DNA of 64,000 bases, taken from NCBI RefSeq assembly GCF_037042905.1, contig NC_087261.1, positions 26,427,317 through 26,491,316 on the forward strand, in the 5' to 3' direction. The translations under genes and the position numbers were made by a program. Numbering within the stretch: position 1 is the stretch's first letter; every line of letters starts with the position of its first letter. Below, in pieces: positions 60,831-64,000 of this stretch. The notes under the pieces were generated by a model, which had not been told where the DNA came from, did no database searches, and saw only the letters and a program-made list of their open reading frames with translations. The stretch comes from Lytechinus pictus (taxonomy: Eukaryota; Echinodermata; Echinoidea; Temnopleuroida; Toxopneustidae).

Positions 60831-62296
60831 TGTCAAATTTTTTGGCGGACGGTTTTGCCCCCCCTGTGGAAAATCCTAGGTACGCCACTGATCAAAGGGC
60901 AGCAAGCAGGTCTGCACGTAAAGTGGTATGGAAGGGGGGGTGGGGGCAACCCCGGGGGGGGGGAGCGACCTAGATATGTTTATCGAATGAACTATGTTGG
61001 TAATAAAAAAATTACACGATAAATATCTCTCTATATCTTCTTTTTTTCCTCTTTCTCCTTTTCATCCATGTCTATCTCTTCTTCTTCTTTTCCCCTTAAG
61101 TACTTTTCTTTGCTAATTACATGAAAAGTTGAATACTCATCCCCATATCCCATGTAGCGCTGTACCTGTCAAATACCAGTTTTCAGTTTTATTTTTTTCT
61201 CATTTCCAACAAAACAGTATACAAAATCCATCATAAATACATTTATAACAATTGAAATGTATAAAGAAACATGTAACACAATATATATATTCATCTAAAT
61301 TATACATTTGAAACTTAATATGGATCATTAAATATTTGTGGCTGAAAATAACATGTTGGAAATGGAGAGGTCCACTGTGAAGCTGTGCTTGTAAATCGTG
61401 AACCCCTCAAAACAAATTATTCATTAATATTAAATTACATTATTAAAATAATGATAGTGTCCAAAAGAGGGGAAGAAAATGTGAAATGAACAATAACATG
61501 ATGCATGAAATGAGTAATTTACGACGAATAACCACCGTACCGTAATATACTCGTCAATTTATTTATTAGCTTTCATAGTATTTTTAATTTTTATAATTTA
61601 TTAATTTTTAATTTATACTTTAATCTTCTAAAGCGTAATGTAGTCCATACTCTATTTCTTCATGGACCTATAGGTCCATGATTTCTTTAAAAATTCTCTA
61701 AAATTTCTCAACGTATATATTTTGCCAATCAAATCTAGTTTCATCGAAAGCATCGACCTGGGGCCTCTTGCATAAAACTTTTTACCTGAGAAAACTGGTA
61801 AAAACTTAAAACTAAGGTTAGTCTAATTTCTGCCATTGAATTTAACACAGGGCAAAAACTCCGGTAAGAACAACCTGAGTTTTCTCAGGTAAAAGGTTTT
61901 ATGCAACGGGCCACTGGGGTCCGTTTCATGAAAGTTGTCATCACTGGCGAGTTGTCTTTCTCCGACAGTTACCAAAGCAACAGTCAGAAACCAGACTTCT
62001 TGGCCTATCAAAACCAAGGATTCCACTGAAAAAGTCAGCGCCGAACATTTAGTCAGTGCTGACAACTTTGATGAAACACGTACCCCCCCCCCCCTGGTAT
62101 ACTCAGTAACTTGCCGCCCATTTTCAAAACAATAATTCTAGGGAAAAAAACACAGGTGTTTTACGTGGTACTTGGAGCGTCCGATCATCGCTGGGAATAC
62201 ACATTGTGGTGCTTCGTTCCCCGCGAACCCTGCTTTGATTGACCCCGATCCGTTGTCGACCACGATGACGGAATCATCTTCTTCTGATTCAGACAT
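58400..62296 (-). CDS. Actin-like protein B, four exons
   Basis: Exons 62165-62296, 60250-60495, 59414-59660 and 58400-58911 join to 1137 nt, 378 residues plus TAG, with the same intron positions and phases as gene A. About 40 residues differ from A, most densely in the DNase-I loop ([16 protein letters not shown] here). Gln137 is kept (ICTQGVLS). Exon 1 has GFAGNEAPQ for the actin GFAGDDAPR, and YPIKHG for YPIEHG follows in exon 2. C-terminus VHAKCTN. Both genes are open throughout, so neither looks like a pseudogene. It is the tandem paralogue of gene A; function unknown, probably in the same process. Confidence 0.9.
59025..59290 (+). repeat. (GAT)n microsatellite in actin-like B intron 3
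   Basis: Counterpart of 44590-44840 with different unit numbers. Confidence 0.9.
59414..59660 (-). CDS. Actin-like B exon 3 (residues 127-209)
   Basis: [20 protein letters not shown], then [17 protein letters not shown]; only four differences from gene A, one of them Gln versus His at the actin Gln137 position. Donor CTGG|GTAAGAG-type junction. Confidence 0.93.
59928..60142 (+). mobile_element. Short element shared by both blocks, in actin-like B intron 2
   Basis: CAGGGGCGGCGACAGGG start and GAAGTACCGCCCTCA end; counterpart of 45478-45705. Confidence 0.45.
60250..60495 (-). CDS. Actin-like B exon 2 (residues 45-126)
   Basis: Acceptor [28 protein letters not shown] then [20 protein letters not shown]. 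One codon longer than gene A exon 2. Donor CAG|GTATAC. Confidence 0.92.
60550..60890 (-). mobile_element. 341-bp hAT-like element private to block 2 (TSD ATCAAAGG)
   Basis: Ends CACTAGCGTACCTA and TAGGTACGCCACTG (12 of 14 inverted), flanked by ATCAAAGG on both sides (60542-60549, 60891-60898). Block 1 has one uninterrupted CGCCAAAGGGC at about 46412. It contains repeated TGCCCCCCTGACGA units and two long T-tracts. Confidence 0.85.
61757..62092. mobile_element. Two adjacent MITEs in actin-like B intron 1
   Basis: 61757-61914 has inverted CCTGAGAAAACTGGTAAAA / CAACCTGAGTTTTCTCAGGT with ends GGGGCCTCTTGCATAAAA and TTTTATGCAACGGGCC. 61915-62090 is the counterpart of the second MITE at 47583-47755. 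Confidence 0.6.
62165..62296 (-). CDS. Actin-like B exon 1 (residues 1-44)
   Basis: [20 protein letters not shown], then [17 protein letters not shown] and IGRSKYH with donor CCAC|GTAAAA. The two acidic residues after GFAG are Asn-Glu rather than Asp-Asp. Confidence 0.9.
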
Positions 62297-62449
62297 AGTC
62301 CTGAAGAGGTCATTATCTTTTCTGTAAATTAATATTGAATAACAATTTCAGGACGTTATCATACTAATTAAAAAAATATTTTGTGAAAAAAATAGAGTTG
62401 ACTGACAAATTTGCTCATGAGAAAATCAGCTGGAATAATTTCGGTAGCG

Positions 62450-62500
<51 letters not shown>
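62450..62500. repeat. (AT)n microsatellite
   Basis: About 50 bp of AT repeat with one AC interruption; absent from block 1 at the corresponding place. Confidence 0.9.
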
Positions 62501-62501
<1 letters not shown>

Positions 62502-62623
62502 AAATCACTGACCCTTGGTTCCATTTACACATGTCCCTGATCGGTAGACCTGGATTTCATGTGTGATTACTATCAACCCCGCTCCACGTATCCAGCCCCC
62601 CAAAAGAAAATTTAGGATATTAA

Positions 62624-63228
62624 AGGTCAAGTCCACCTCAGAAAATTGTTGATTTGATTCGATAAAGGAAAATCAAACAAACATAACGCTGCAAATTTCA
62701 TCAAAATCGGATGTAAAATAAGACAGTTATGACATTTTGAAGTTTCACTTATTTTTCACAAAACAGCTAAATGCACACCTCAGCGATATGCAAATGAGCT
62801 AAACGATGATGCCCATCACTCAATATTTTTTTTTATTTTTTTTTTATTGTTTGAATAATACAATGTTTCTATTTTCACAGATTTGAAAATAAGGACCAAC
62901 TTAACTTAACCATAAACTGTTAAAATAATGGTAATTTCACATGTTCATGGAAAATTAAACATTGTTTCACTTGACAAGGAGGAGAAACTTAGAATATTTC
63001 ATATTTCATATAAGAAAATACAAAAGAAATAGTGAATGGGTGACGTCATCAGTTTGCCAATTTGCATACCGAACAGGATGTGCATATAACTGTTTTGTGA
63101 AAATAAGCAACATTTTAAAATATCAGAACTTTCTTATTTTACATCCGATTTTGATGAAATTTTCAGTGTTTTGCTTGTTGGATTTTCTCCTTTTTCAAAT
63201 CAACTTTTTGTTGGGGTGGACTTGTCCT
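62624..63228. mobile_element. TTAA-type element private to block 2
   Basis: Ends AGGTCAAGTCCACC and GGTGGACTTGTCCT (13 of 14 inverted) with TTAA at 62620-62623 and 63229-63232. Block 1 has an uninterrupted GGATATAAATATAGCGCAAA near 48227. It shares CATAACGCTGCAAATTTCAT with 53111 and 63450. Confidence 0.85.
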
Positions 63229-63449
63229 TTAAGCTCGCAAAGATCGGAAACGAGCGGGAAAAAAATTCTTGGACGTGGAACCTTTGGGGGGGATCTTGTT
63301 TTTATTTCTTTTTCCCGTCCATTTTTTTTTCTTGAACGTAGAACTTTTTTTTTTGAGGGGGGGGGGGGTCGAGTTCCCCATAGCATACCAATCTAATAAA
63401 TACGCGAATGCTTTTGAATAAATCTCAACAGTGCTGATAAACTTATTAA

Positions 63450-64000
63450 AGGACAATGCCACTCCAACGAAAAGTTGATTTGAATAAATAGAGAAAAAAT
63501 CCAACAAGCATAACACCGAAAATTTCATCAAAATCGGATGTAAAATAAGAATCTTATATTTTAAAGTTTTGCTTAATTTCACAAAACAGTTATATGCACA
63601 TCCTGGCTGGTATGCAAATGAGGAGACTATGAGGTCCTCCACTCACTATTTCTTTTGTATTTTATTGTATGAAATATTTTAATTTTCTCGTGATTGTCGA
63701 GTGATACAACGATTAATTCTTCCCTGAACATGTGGAATTAACATTGTTTGAGACTATATGGTTCAGTCAAGTTGGTCCTTATTGCCAAATCTATAAAAAA
63801 TGAAATATTGTATAATTCAAACAATAAAAAAACAAAAGAAATAGTGAGTCATGGACATCATCGACTGACTCACCTAGAAAATAGCGAAACGTTAAAATGT
63901 CCCAACTTTCTTATTTTACATCCGATTTTGATGAAATTTTCAGCACTATGCTAGTTTGATTTTTCTCTATTTATTCAAGTCAGCATTTTCCTGGGGTGGA
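63450..64000. mobile_element. TTAA-type element running off the right edge
   Basis: Starts AGGACAATGCCACTCCAACG after TTAA (63446-63449). The window ends at CCTGGGGTGGA, close to the expected right terminus. It carries the same TTGATGAAATTTTCAGC interior as 62624. Confidence 0.75.

Larger units (their letters stand above)
54379..63445. repeat. Segmental duplication, block 2 (carries actin-like B)
   Basis: Collinear with 41618-48425 in the same orientation and enlarged by at least five private insertions. The left edge abuts a truncated TTAA MITE at 54378; the right side runs into another TTAA element at 63450. Confidence 0.88.

Overview
This is eukaryotic, intron-rich, AT-rich DNA carrying five protein-coding genes in 64 kb, among many short transposons, tRNA-derived SINEs, trinucleotide microsatellites and long G-tracts. 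Intron-containing actin-family genes split at classic deuterostome actin positions, an animal IFT172, and the dense mix of small inverted-repeat elements point to a marine deuterostome, most likely an echinoderm and probably a sea urchin. The species call is an inference; the gene identities rest on the sequence.

Layout. (1) 129-15846, minus strand: the first 12 coding exons of IFT172 (564 residues of the N-terminal WD40 region); the gene runs off the left edge. Its introns hold nested transposons. (2) 15850-29040: about 13 kb with no gene I can support, holding an 8-bp-TSD element, a 1.58 kb hAT-like element, a SINE, a TTAA element and microsatellites. (3) 29041-32446, plus strand: a complete five-exon diamine (spermidine/spermine or thialysine) acetyltransferase-like gene with a long, basic N-terminal extension. 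(4) 36608-41443, plus strand: a complete four-exon, divergent actin-like gene (actin-like P). (5) 43970-47954 and 58400-62296, both minus strand: two close paralogous actin-like genes (A and B) inside a segmental duplication of roughly 7-9 kb (about 41618-48425 versus 54379-63445). (6) 48535-54378 between the two duplicated blocks: transposons inserted in a (TAC)n microsatellite, two copies of one hAT-like MITE family, and a SINE.

The actin-like genes are the most unusual content. All three keep actin length and have introns at codons equivalent to 41/42, 121/122 and 204, but they differ from actin and from each other at ATP-site residues and in the DNase-I-binding loop. Gene A has His where actin has catalytic Gln137, while its near-twin B keeps Gln. 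Gene P has changes at Gly15, Lys18, His73 and Asp157. These look like specialised, possibly gametic or ciliary, actin-related proteins rather than ordinary cytoskeletal actin; that functional reading is inference.

The duplication also gives a natural experiment. Several elements are present in one block and absent from the other, so target-site duplications can be read directly against the empty paralogous site. This supports 8-bp, TTAA and TA insertion classes within one window. I see no bacterial-type operon, CRISPR array or viral gene.
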